Program-made: the position numbers and the translations under genes
NCBI GenBank assembly: GCA_014894735.1
Contig: JADBKX010000147.1
Span: 9,064-16,885, forward strand
DNA: 7,822 nt
Source of the DNA: Candidatus Sediminicultor sextus
GTDB taxonomy: Bacteria; Atribacterota; Phoenicimicrobiia; Phoenicimicrobiales; Phoenicimicrobiaceae
Direction: 5' to 3'
Shown here: piece after piece, positions 1-6,585 of the stretch
How the letters are laid out: each line of letters opens with the position of its first letter
Numbering within the stretch: the first letter of the stretch is position 1
Notes under the pieces: model-generated
Database searches by the model: none
Told to the model about the DNA's origin: nothing
What the model saw: only the letters and a program-made list of their open reading frames with translations

Positions 1-1065
1 ACCGAAGAAAATACTGTCCGGATTATGAATTTACATAAAGCTAAAGGTCTGGAATCTCCGGTGGTATTTTTAGCTATCCCTTATAATACCGCTACCCATG
101 AACCAACTTATTATATTGAAAGGACAGGGCAGGAACCGTTTGGTCATTTTTTAGTGTGTCGCTCTAGTGTTTACCATAAAGGGAAAAGATTAGCTCAACC
201 CAAAAATTGGGAGAATTATTGTCAGCTTGAGGCATCTTACAATGAAGCAGAAGAACTCCGCCTGCTCTATGTAGCAGCCACCCGGACTAAAAATCTCCTG
301 GTTATCAGCAGTTTAAACCATCAGAGTAACAAGAGTAATCCCTGGCTGCCTTTATTGATAAATATTAAGGAAGAGACGAAGATTACTGTTCCGGAAGCAG
401 GATTGCCCAAGGCGGAAGTAAAAGGAAAAGAATCTTTGCTTGATGGTTATCAGAAGATTCAAAAAGAATGCGGGCAATGGATGAAATATTTATCAAAAAG
501 CAGTTATGATGAAAAAACACCGACCGATTTTAAAGATGAAGAGAAACACCGAAAGATTGCCACGGTTGACATCGGTGGGACTGCCTGGGGAAGTGCCGTT
601 CATAGAATCTTTGATTATTTAATTAAAGAAGATCCTGATGAGCAGTTATTGTCTTTACATGCGGAAGAGGCCCTGGAAAAACAGGGGATATCTCCAACGA
701 GAAAAGTAGAATTAGAGGAGCTGATCCAAAAGTTTAAAAAGAGTGATTTATATCAACACCTGAAAAAAGCAGAACTTAAGTATAGCGAAGTTCCCTTTAC
801 TATAAATATTGCGCCCGATCACCCTCTTTATGCTGAATTAGACAGTCATGATTCCCGCCCGGTGATTCTGTCCGGAACTATTGACTTGGTCTTTAAGGAA
901 GCCGATGGCTGGGTAGTGATAGATTATAAGACTGACCGGCCAAAAAATGAGAAGGATTACCCTAAATTAGCAGAGGTCTATCAAAAGCAAATTACTATTT
1001 ACAGCCAGGTGTGGCAGGAAATCTCCGGAGAACAAGTGAAACAAAGCAGTCTATATTTTGTTTAA
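1..1065 (+). CDS. addA: AddA helicase-nuclease subunit, C-terminal part (5'-truncated by window edge)
   Basis: C-terminal 354 residues of the ATP-dependent helicase/exonuclease subunit AddA, which with AddB processes double-strand DNA ends for RecA-dependent repair in the cytoplasm. The frame is open from base 1, so the first in-frame ATG (25) is internal and the start lies outside. Counting from base 1, UvrD-type motif V (LHKAKGLESPVVFL) is near residues 11-24 and motif VI (EELRLLYVAATRTK) at 84-97. The C-terminus is a RecB-type PD-(D/E)xK nuclease: H201 in GSAVH, D295 in GTIDLVF, D308-Y-K310 in VIDYKTD, and Q330/Y334 in the YxxQ...Y helix. All expected catalytic residues are present, so the nuclease should be active. 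Family members are about 1,200 residues, so roughly two thirds is missing here. AddB would be expected upstream. The main alternative is another RecB-like UvrD helicase-nuclease, which is less likely given the motif match. Confidence 0.9.
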   Translation, partial: TEENTVRIMNLHKAKGLESPVVFLAIPYNTATHEPTYYIERTGQEPFGHFLVCRSSVYHKGKRLAQPKNWENYCQLEASYNEAEELRLLYVAATRTKNLLVISSLNHQSNKSNPWLPLLINIKEETKITVPEAGLPKAEVKGKESLLDGYQKIQKECGQWMKYLSKSSYDEKTPTDFKDEEKHRKIATVDIGGTAWGSAVHRIFDYLIKEDPDEQLLSLHAEEALEKQGISPTRKVELEELIQKFKKSDLYQHLKKAELKYSEVPFTINIAPDHPLYAELDSHDSRPVILSGTIDLVFKEADGWVVIDYKTDRPKNEKDYPKLAEVYQKQITIYSQVWQEISGEQVKQSSLYFV

Positions 1066-1107
1066 AAAAAAGAAGGATTTTTTCATAAAAGCATAGTATA
1101 TTATAAA
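1064..1107 (+). promoter_or_regulatory. AT-rich promoter-like module, copy 1
   Basis: The module starts at the addA stop codon: a run of A, then GAAGG, a run of T, ATAAAAG (1085-1091) and TATATTATA (1097-1105). The same ordered blocks recur upstream of tldD. A possible sigma-70 promoter for the downstream fusion gene is TTTTCA (1080-1085), a 16-base spacer, and TATAAA (1102-1107); the -35 match is weak. A second TATATTATA lies at 1165-1173. A promoter role is inference; the shared block order is directly visible. Confidence 0.3.
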
Positions 1108-1173
1108 TAGCAGTAATTATTTTTTCAATATTCGAGAGCTCTTCATAAATGGGCAGGGTGAATATATATTATA

Positions 1174-1196
1174 GTACAGAGAACCGTTCTCTGTAC
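1174..1196. repeat. REP-like palindrome, copy A
   Basis: Two perfect 11-base arms, GTACAGAGAAC (1174-1184) and GTTCTCTGTAC (1186-1196), flank a single central C. The core ACAGAGAACCGTT (1176-1188) recurs exactly at 5969-5981, so this is one member of a dispersed intergenic family. It lies 31 bases upstream of the DAK2-DegV start and 12 bases before its ribosome-binding site, where it could form a 5' UTR hairpin or act as a dimeric operator. The recurrence favours a REP-type repeat over a gene-specific operator. Confidence 0.7.
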
Positions 1197-1227
1197 CATT
1201 GCAGAGATGGGGTGAGAATACTTTAAA

Positions 1228-3033
1228 ATGAAAATTCAAATAAAATATTTAAATGGTACTCGATTTAAACGTTTTATTTTAAATTCTGCTCAACGAATAA
1301 ATCAGATGGAGCAGTATCTGAATGATATTAATGTTTTTCCGGTAGCCGATGGGGACACAGGTACTAATATGGCAGCAACTATGAGTAGTGTTGTAAAAGG
1401 GATAAAAGAATGTAAAGAATCTTCTTTTACCAGGATTAGTAGTGTTATTGCCGATTCAGCTTTGATTGGAGCACGGGGTAACTCCGGAGCAATTTTAGCT
1501 CAATTTTTTCAAGGTCTGGCAGAAGCAACAAAGGGTAAAATACGTCTTTCCACAGAAGCTTTTGCCCAAGCTGCCACTAAGGCAGCAGAACAAGCCCGGA
1601 AAGCTATTTCTCATCCTCAAGAAGGTACGATTATTACAGTAATGAAGGATTGGGCAAACCATCTTGCGGAACACGCTCACCACACTCCTGATTTTGTCGA
1701 ACTTTTTAAAAAATCATTATCTAAGGCAAAGGATTCTTTAGCCCAAACACCCGATAAACTACTGATATTAAAAGAGGCAGGCGTAGTCGATGCAGGGGCT
1801 TTGGGTTTTGTCAACATATTAGAAGGGATAGTTAATTTTATTGAATATGGTAAAATTAAATCATTAATAGCAATTGCTTCTACTGCCGATAAAATGGGGA
1901 GTTTTAATTTAGATAAAGTTGATTCCGGAATTAATTTTCAGTTCTGCGCTGAATGCTTACTAGAAGGTAATGACTTAGATTTGGAAACCATTAAACAAAA
2001 AGTTAATTTTTTAGGAGACTCACTGATCGTTGCCGGTTCTATAAATAGAGCTCATATCCATATTCACACTGATAAACCAGAAGATGTTTTTACTGAATTA
2101 TCTGAATTCGGAACCATAGTGAAAACCAAAGTTGATGATATGTACAAACAGCATACCAAGATTAAACTAGATACTCATAAAAAAAGTGTCGGGTTGGTTA
2201 CTGATTCAACCTGTGATTTACCGCCAGAGATAATTAAAAAGTATAATATTCAAGTTGTGCCTATAGTGATTCAAGTTGGGGAAAAGAGTTATTTAGATCA
2301 AGTCGAAATGAAGCCTGAAGATTTTATTCGTATTCTAGAGACCTCCAACGAAAAGCTATCCACTTCTCAACCTCCTCCAGCTTTTTTTACAGAAGCTTAT
2401 AATAAAATTGCACTAAAATACGAATCGATAATCTCTTTACATATCGCTGAAAAATTAAGCGGAACGATTCAGGGTGCACGTATAGGTTGCAAGGATATGA
2501 AGTCCAGTAATGAAATTCACATTATCGATAGTAAAACAGCTTCAGTTGCTTTAGGATTGTTAGTTGCTGAAGCAGCTCAATTAATTCAAGAAAGGTTTAG
2601 CCTTGAAGAAATCATTAATCGAATAAAAATTGCTGCTGACAATGTTAAAATCTTTATCAGCATACCTACCTTAAAATATCTAATGCGTAGTGGGCGTTTG
2701 AATAAAACTAAAGGACTTTTAGGTACACTTTTTAACTTGAAACCTATTTTGACTATAAATTCTGATGGCAATATTGTCGAAGCAGCTAAAGTGGTTGGGC
2801 AAAAAAGAGTTATTCATAAGACGGTAGATTTGGCGATTCAATTTGCTAAAAAGGTTAAAAATCCCCGTTTTGCAATTACTCATGTAGCAGCTCCTGAACT
2901 GGCTCAATGGTATAGTGATAAAATTCGAACCATCTTTAATTCTTCAAAAGTAATGATTGCCGAAGCATCCCCCGCCTTAAGTGTACACATTGGGGTTGGT
3001 GGAGCTGCTATCGCAGTCCTGGGCGATTCTTAA
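1228..3033 (+). CDS. FakA-type DAK2 kinase fused to DegV/FakB fatty-acid-binding domain
   Basis: Probable single-chain fatty acid kinase. In two-protein systems FakA phosphorylates a fatty acid held by FakB (a DegV protein), giving acyl phosphate for phospholipid synthesis. Residues 1-205 are a DAK2/DhaL-like ATP domain: NVFPVADGDTGTNM (35-48, Mg-ATP aspartates D41/D43), GARGNSGAI (81-89) and DAGALGF (188-194). Residues about 220-315 match the FakA middle domain, with C240 and the H276/H278/H280 cluster in HIHIHT resembling its metal-binding Cys/His set. Residues 320-601 are DegV: LVTDSTCDLP (323-332), TSQP (379-382), SGT (411-413), the SGR loop (488-490) and H587 near the end. The usual FakA C-terminal domain is absent, with DegV in its place. 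The ATG has GGGGTGA 12 bases upstream, and the N-terminus (LNGTRFKRF) aligns with FakA starts. The domain calls are firm; fatty acid as substrate is inferred. Confidence 0.9.
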   Translation: MKIQIKYLNGTRFKRFILNSAQRINQMEQYLNDINVFPVADGDTGTNMAATMSSVVKGIKECKESSFTRISSVIADSALIGARGNSGAILAQFFQGLAEATKGKIRLSTEAFAQAATKAAEQARKAISHPQEGTIITVMKDWANHLAEHAHHTPDFVELFKKSLSKAKDSLAQTPDKLLILKEAGVVDAGALGFVNILEGIVNFIEYGKIKSLIAIASTADKMGSFNLDKVDSGINFQFCAECLLEGNDLDLETIKQKVNFLGDSLIVAGSINRAHIHIHTDKPEDVFTELSEFGTIVKTKVDDMYKQHTKIKLDTHKKSVGLVTDSTCDLPPEIIKKYNIQVVPIVIQVGEKSYLDQVEMKPEDFIRILETSNEKLSTSQPPPAFFTEAYNKIALKYESIISLHIAEKLSGTIQGARIGCKDMKSSNEIHIIDSKTASVALGLLVAEAAQLIQERFSLEEIINRIKIAADNVKIFISIPTLKYLMRSGRLNKTKGLLGTLFNLKPILTINSDGNIVEAAKVVGQKRVIHKTVDLAIQFAKKVKNPRFAITHVAAPELAQWYSDKIRTIFNSSKVMIAEASPALSVHIGVGGAAIAVLGDS

Positions 3034-3040
3034 AAAATGG

Positions 3041-3063
3041 CAAAGGACCGTTGTCCCCTGTCG
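3041..3063. repeat. REP-like element, copy B (partial)
   Basis: Just after the stop codon of the DAK2-DegV gene, GGACCGTTGTCCCCTGT (3045-3061) shares the 10-mer ACCGTTGTCC (3047-3056) with 5976-5985. On the other strand it reads ACAGGGGACAACGGTCC, of the GGGGAC-ACGGT type found at the tldE/tetR junction. Its own hairpin is weak (GGAC/GTCC, 4 bp, 4-base loop), so it looks like a degenerate copy. It has no T-run after the stem and is not a convincing terminator. Confidence 0.5.
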
Positions 3064-3089
3064 TTTATTACAAGACAAAAAATATTTTT

Positions 3090-3137
3090 AAAAAAAGAAA
3101 GGTTTTTAATATAAAAGTAAGTAATATTTATATTATA
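3090..3137 (+). promoter_or_regulatory. AT-rich promoter-like module, copy 2
   Basis: Repeats the block order seen after addA: a run of A, GAAAGG, a run of T, ATAAAAG (3111-3117), then TATATTATA (3129-3137). It sits 28 bases upstream of the tldD start. TATAAA (3110-3115) and TATTAT (3131-3136) could be -10 boxes, but no good -35 is visible. Here the module follows the REP-like copy, whereas upstream of the DAK2-DegV gene it precedes it, so the two elements move independently. The promoter role is inferred. Confidence 0.3.
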
Positions 3138-3165
3138 TGTAATAAAGGACGGTGATAAGCAGGAT

Positions 3166-4602
3166 ATGAAAAAAATATTAAAAAACATTTTAGATTGGTT
3201 GGAACTAAAAGTAAGTTATGCTGATTTAAGATTTGTTCAAACTGAAAAGGAGAATATCGAAGTAGAAAATGGCATTTTATCTTCCTACAATGTTTCAACT
3301 AATCGAGGAGTAGGGATACGAGTGTTGGCAGACGGTGCCTGGGGGTTTGCTGCCTCTAATAATTTAGACGAAGCATCTTTGCAGGAAACAGCTGCTAAGG
3401 CTTTGGATATTGCCCGAGCCTCTGCCCTTACCAAAAAAGAAGATATTAGACTTGCTCACGAAGATAAACATATCGACACTTATATTACTCCAATAGCTAA
3501 AAATCCTTTCCAGATAAATCCTGCAGAAAAGATAGACCTTTTGGTAAAAGCTACCAAGATGATGCTAAAAGATAGAGTAAAGAAAAGCGAGGGTTCATTT
3601 AGTTTTTATAAGACTCATAAAATATTTATATCTACCGAAGGTTCTGCACTCGAACAGACTATATTTGAATCAGGTGGTGGAATGGCTGCTTATGCTATCG
3701 GTGAAGGAGATTTCCAAAAACGGTCCTATCCTTCCAGTTTTGGAGGAGATTACGCAACGCGAGGATATGAATTTATCGAAGAGATGAATTTATTAGAAAA
3801 TGCCGAAAGAACGGCGGAAGAAGCTAATCAGTTATTAGCTGCCCCTCCTGCTCCGGAAGGGATAACGGATATTGTATTGGGAGGGTCTCAACTTGCGCTT
3901 CAGGTCCATGAATCCTGCGGACATCCCGCAGAATTAGACAGGGCATTGGGAAAAGAAATTAGCTATGGCGGAGGAAGTTTTTTAACTCTGGACAAATTAA
4001 ATAATTTTACCTATGGAAGCCCGGAGGTGACCATAGTGGCTGATGCAACTGTTCCGGGGGGGTTAGGAACTTTCGGTTATGATGATGAAGGCGTCCCTGC
4101 CTCCAAGAGCTATCTGGTAAATAAAGGAAAATTTGTGGGGTATTTAATGTCCAGGGAAGATGCCTTTAAATTAGGATTGAAAAGTAATGGTGCTGCCCGG
4201 GCAGAAAATTGGAATAGAATCCCCCTGGTTAGGATGACTAATATCAACTTATTACCGGGAAATTTAGAGCTGAATAAGCTTATAGGAGAAATAAAGAAAG
4301 GTTTATATTTAGATTATAATAAGAGCTGGAGTATCGATGATAGAAGGATAAACTTCCAATTTGGTACAGAGATTGCCCGGGAAATAAAAAATGGAAAATT
4401 AGGAAAAATTTATAAAAACGCAGTCTACCAAGGAATAACGCCGGAGTTTTGGAAATCTTGTGATGGAATAAGCTCTGAAAAATATTGGCATGTCTGGGGA
4501 GTACCAAATTGTGGCAAAGGGCAGCCGGATCAAGGGATGCATGTAGCACATGGCACATCCCCTGCGAGATTTAGAAAGGTAAAGGTAGGTGCTTCCAAAT
4601 GA
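3166..4602 (+). CDS. tldD: TldD family zinc metallopeptidase, catalytic subunit
   Basis: 478-residue TldD, the catalytic subunit of the cytoplasmic TldD-TldE peptidase. In E. coli this complex trims microcin B17 and degrades unfolded antitoxin CcdA. The family zinc motif HExxxH is present as HESCGH (residues 248-253: H248, E249, H253). The conserved C-terminal block NCGKGQPDQG supplies C449, the expected third zinc ligand, and the end HGTSPARFRKVKVG is typical of the family. Length is normal (E. coli about 480). The start ATG has GGTGA (3151-3155) 10 bases upstream, and the N-terminus runs straight into the family's first domain. The last four bases are the first four of tldE, which indicates an operon with coupled translation. 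No modified-peptide precursor or maturation enzyme is in the window, so the substrate is unknown and a general proteolytic role is more likely. Confidence 0.93.
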   Translation: MKKILKNILDWLELKVSYADLRFVQTEKENIEVENGILSSYNVSTNRGVGIRVLADGAWGFAASNNLDEASLQETAAKALDIARASALTKKEDIRLAHEDKHIDTYITPIAKNPFQINPAEKIDLLVKATKMMLKDRVKKSEGSFSFYKTHKIFISTEGSALEQTIFESGGGMAAYAIGEGDFQKRSYPSSFGGDYATRGYEFIEEMNLLENAERTAEEANQLLAAPPAPEGITDIVLGGSQLALQVHESCGHPAELDRALGKEISYGGGSFLTLDKLNNFTYGSPEVTIVADATVPGGLGTFGYDDEGVPASKSYLVNKGKFVGYLMSREDAFKLGLKSNGAARAENWNRIPLVRMTNINLLPGNLELNKLIGEIKKGLYLDYNKSWSIDDRRINFQFGTEIAREIKNGKLGKIYKNAVYQGITPEFWKSCDGISSEKYWHVWGVPNCGKGQPDQGMHVAHGTSPARFRKVKVGASK

Positions 4603-5939
4603 AAGATATAAGTTCGGGGAAAGAACTGGTTAATAAGATAAAAAGTTTTATTAAAAATTACGACTTTGAAATAATTGCCTCAGAGGGAAAAAGTGAACTT
4701 ACCAGATTTGCAGAATCTTACATCCATCAAAATGTAGCAGAAACCAATCTAAACTTAATTGTAAAGGTAATAAATGAAGATAGAATTGGTGCAGTAGAAA
4801 TGAACAGCATTGATGACCACACTATAGCAAAAAATATAGAAAAGGCAATTGAAGTAACTAAAATTGCCCCTAAATTGGATTATCATTATCAATTATTAAA
4901 GCCCCAATCATACAAAATAAAAAGCAAATATTCTAAAGATACGGCCAATTTTAACCCTTTAAATCGAGCCCAATTGGTAAGTCAACTGATAAAAGAAGTA
5001 AATAAAAGAGGGTATGAGGCGGCGGGAGCTTTTAAAACAGAAGAGTCTACTCTACTGGTAGCCAATTCAGAAGGAGTTTTTGCTTTTGACCGGGGGACGA
5101 AGGTAGATTTCAATTGTGTTATCACTCGAGATAATTCTACTGCCCATACCTCATTTATAGACAGCGATATTAATAATTTTAATATAGATAAAATAACCGA
5201 TGAATTATTATTGACTGCTTTAAAAAATGTAGAACAGATAGAGATTGACCCGGGGATCTATACGGTGATCCTATCTCCGGAAGCAGTTTCAGAAATCTTA
5301 AATTATACCGGCTATACTGCTTTTAATGGCAAAACAATTATGGAGGGCAAGAGTTTCGTTTGTCATAATCAAGGCAAGAAGATTTTCCCTGAGACTATAA
5401 CTTTGTCTGACGATCCTTTTAATGAACTTACTATGCCCATTCCTTTTGATATGGTGGGATATCCTCGGGAAAAGACAGACCTCATTAAAAACGGAGTAAT
5501 AAAAGATGGAGTTTATGACCATCTTACCGCCTTAAAATATAATAAAAAATGTACCGGAAATACTTTACCGCCAGAACATACTTCTTTCGGAGCCATCCCT
5601 TTTAACCTGGTGATGAAAGAGGGGAGTAATTCTGTTGAGGAGATGATATCCTCTACTAAAAAAGGAATTTATATTTCCCGTTTTCACTATGTCAATATAC
5701 TCAATCCCATGAGCGTTCAGTTGACCGGGATGACCAGAGACGGGACTTTCTTAATAGAAAACGGAAAGATAGTAAGGGCAATTAAAAATATGAGGTTTAA
5801 TGCCAGTGTAATAGATATGTTAAAGGCAGTTGATATGATCTCCAAAGAAAGACAGACAAAACCAGGAAGTATCGGCCCGGCTGTGACCCCCTATCTTCGC
5901 ACCAATAACTTTACCTTTTCCAGTAAAACAAGCTTTTAA
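4599..5939 (+). CDS. tldE: TldE/PmbA family protein, non-catalytic partner of TldD
   Basis: 446-residue TldE (PmbA), the partner that forms the barrel-like TldD-TldE heterodimer and helps enclose the active site. It is homologous to the preceding gene but has no HExxxH: the equivalent segment reads LNYTGY (about residues 234-239), so both zinc histidines and the glutamate are missing, and there is no counterpart of the C-terminal CGKGQP cysteine. This loss is normal for TldE. The family C-terminal region is recognisable as NPMSVQLTGMTRDGTFLIEN followed by a DMLKAVDMI helix. The ATG lies inside the tldD stop as ATGA, with AAAGGTAGG 9 bases upstream; both features support this start. No promoter room exists between the two genes. 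The gene ends 58 bases before the convergent tetR stop codon. Confidence 0.92.
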   Translation: MKDISSGKELVNKIKSFIKNYDFEIIASEGKSELTRFAESYIHQNVAETNLNLIVKVINEDRIGAVEMNSIDDHTIAKNIEKAIEVTKIAPKLDYHYQLLKPQSYKIKSKYSKDTANFNPLNRAQLVSQLIKEVNKRGYEAAGAFKTEESTLLVANSEGVFAFDRGTKVDFNCVITRDNSTAHTSFIDSDINNFNIDKITDELLLTALKNVEQIEIDPGIYTVILSPEAVSEILNYTGYTAFNGKTIMEGKSFVCHNQGKKIFPETITLSDDPFNELTMPIPFDMVGYPREKTDLIKNGVIKDGVYDHLTALKYNKKCTGNTLPPEHTSFGAIPFNLVMKEGSNSVEEMISSTKKGIYISRFHYVNILNPMSVQLTGMTRDGTFLIENGKIVRAIKNMRFNASVIDMLKAVDMISKERQTKPGSIGPAVTPYLRTNNFTFSSKTSF

Positions 5940-5945
5940 CAGGAG

Positions 5946-5998
5946 CAGGGGACGGTTATCTAACAGGAACAGAGAACCGTTGTCCTTCTGTTCCTGTT
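5946..5998. repeat. REP-like compound inverted repeat at the convergent gene junction, copy C
   Basis: The gap between tldE and tetR is almost entirely repeat. Perfect 12-base arms AACAGGAACAGA (5962-5973) and TCTGTTCCTGTT (5987-5998) enclose a 13-base loop carrying AACCGTTGTCC. A second, imperfect pairing joins GGGGACGGTT (5948-5957) to AACCGTTGTCC (5975-5985). The core is shared with copies A and B. The last base of the right arm is the final base of the tetR stop codon (5998-6000 on the minus strand). The hairpin could slow transcription from both sides, but it lacks a T-run, so terminator function is only possible. Confidence 0.7.
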
Positions 5999-6585
5999 TA
6001 TTTCACTGAGGCGATAAAAATATCACCAATAGCCAGGAGATCCTCTTTTTTTGGTTTTCTTCCCTGGGATACATTTTCAAAAATAGCTCTCCCCAGGGCA
6101 GCAACCAAGGAATATAAAAATAGATCTCCGCTTATTCTTTTACCTGAAGATAAAGTGACTTCCCCGAACAGGTCGCCTGCTTTCTTCTGATTTTTTCTTA
6201 ATTTTTCGAAGAACTCATTGATCTTCTTCTTGCTGTCTTCCTTTTGCATAAAATCATAGCCAATTCTTTGCATAATAATAAAAATCTTAGAATTTTTTTC
6301 CAAAAGATTTATATAAAAATCTACTATCAGCTCAATCCGTTGTTTAATATTATTTGTAATAGAAATTATTTCACTGGTCTTTTCAAAAATCTTTTTTACA
6401 TTTGCTTCCAGAAGTTCTGAAGCTAAATCTATTTTAGAAGGGAAATAATAATAAATAGTAGATTTTTTTACCCCGGAAAGCAAGGCAATATCGTCCATAG
6501 TAGCCTCATAAAAACTCTTTTTAAAAAAGATATCCCGGGCAGCTTCTAAAATTTGTTCTTTTTTATTCATGCTTTCTATTTCCAT
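5998..6585 (-). CDS. TetR/AcrR family transcriptional regulator
   Basis: 195-residue TetR-family repressor-type protein. The N-terminal helix-turn-helix is clear: KKEQILEAARDIFFKKSFYE, then TMDDIALLSGVKKSTIYYYF and PSKIDLASELL, the most conserved TetR block. The remaining ~130 residues form the variable helical ligand/dimer domain; its ligand cannot be read from sequence. Three starts are possible: GTG at 6597, ATG at 6585 and ATG at 6570. AGGAG (6603-6599) sits only 1 base from the GTG but 13 bases from the 6585 ATG, which also forms a TAATG stop-start junction with the upstream barrel gene, so 6585 is preferred. This implies cotranscription and coupled translation, and possible feedback control of the envelope operon. 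The usual operator would lie upstream of the barrel gene or beyond the window. The stop codon touches an inverted repeat. Confidence 0.9.
   Translation of the reverse strand: MEIESMNKKEQILEAARDIFFKKSFYEATMDDIALLSGVKKSTIYYYFPSKIDLASELLEANVKKIFEKTSEIISITNNIKQRIELIVDFYINLLEKNSKIFIIMQRIGYDFMQKEDSKKKINEFFEKLRKNQKKAGDLFGEVTLSSGKRISGDLFLYSLVAALGRAIFENVSQGRKPKKEDLLAIGDIFIASVK

Noticed and set aside
1..1065. addA as a broken or degraded gene
   Set aside because: The frame is open from the first base to a normal AddA C-terminus with all nuclease residues; only the window edge truncates it.
1135..1142. 8-base palindrome AGAGCTCT in the gap before the DAK2-DegV gene
   Set aside because: Too short, does not extend, and no second copy was noticed.
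1495..1683. 62-codon minus-strand open frame inside the DAK2-DegV gene
   Set aside because: Lies wholly within a well-supported gene on the other strand; the translation has no recognisable domain and no isolated ribosome-binding context.
2586..2907. Two overlapping minus-strand open frames of about 60 codons
   Set aside because: Antisense shadows of the DegV domain coding sequence; no family features.
3045..3056. Possible terminator after the DAK2-DegV gene (GGAC CGTT GTCC)
   Set aside because: Only a 4-bp stem and no following T-run; better explained as a degenerate member of the dispersed repeat.
4280..4558. 92-codon minus-strand open frame inside tldD
   Set aside because: Antisense to the conserved TldD C-terminal region, including the CGKGQP block; composition looks like a complement artefact.
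5298..5522. 74-codon minus-strand open frame inside tldE
   Set aside because: Antisense to conserved TldE coding sequence; no domain or start signal.
3166..5939. tldD-tldE as part of a modified-peptide (microcin-like) biosynthetic cluster
   Set aside because: No precursor peptide, cyclodehydratase, radical-SAM enzyme or exporter is visible nearby; the pair is widespread as a housekeeping peptidase.
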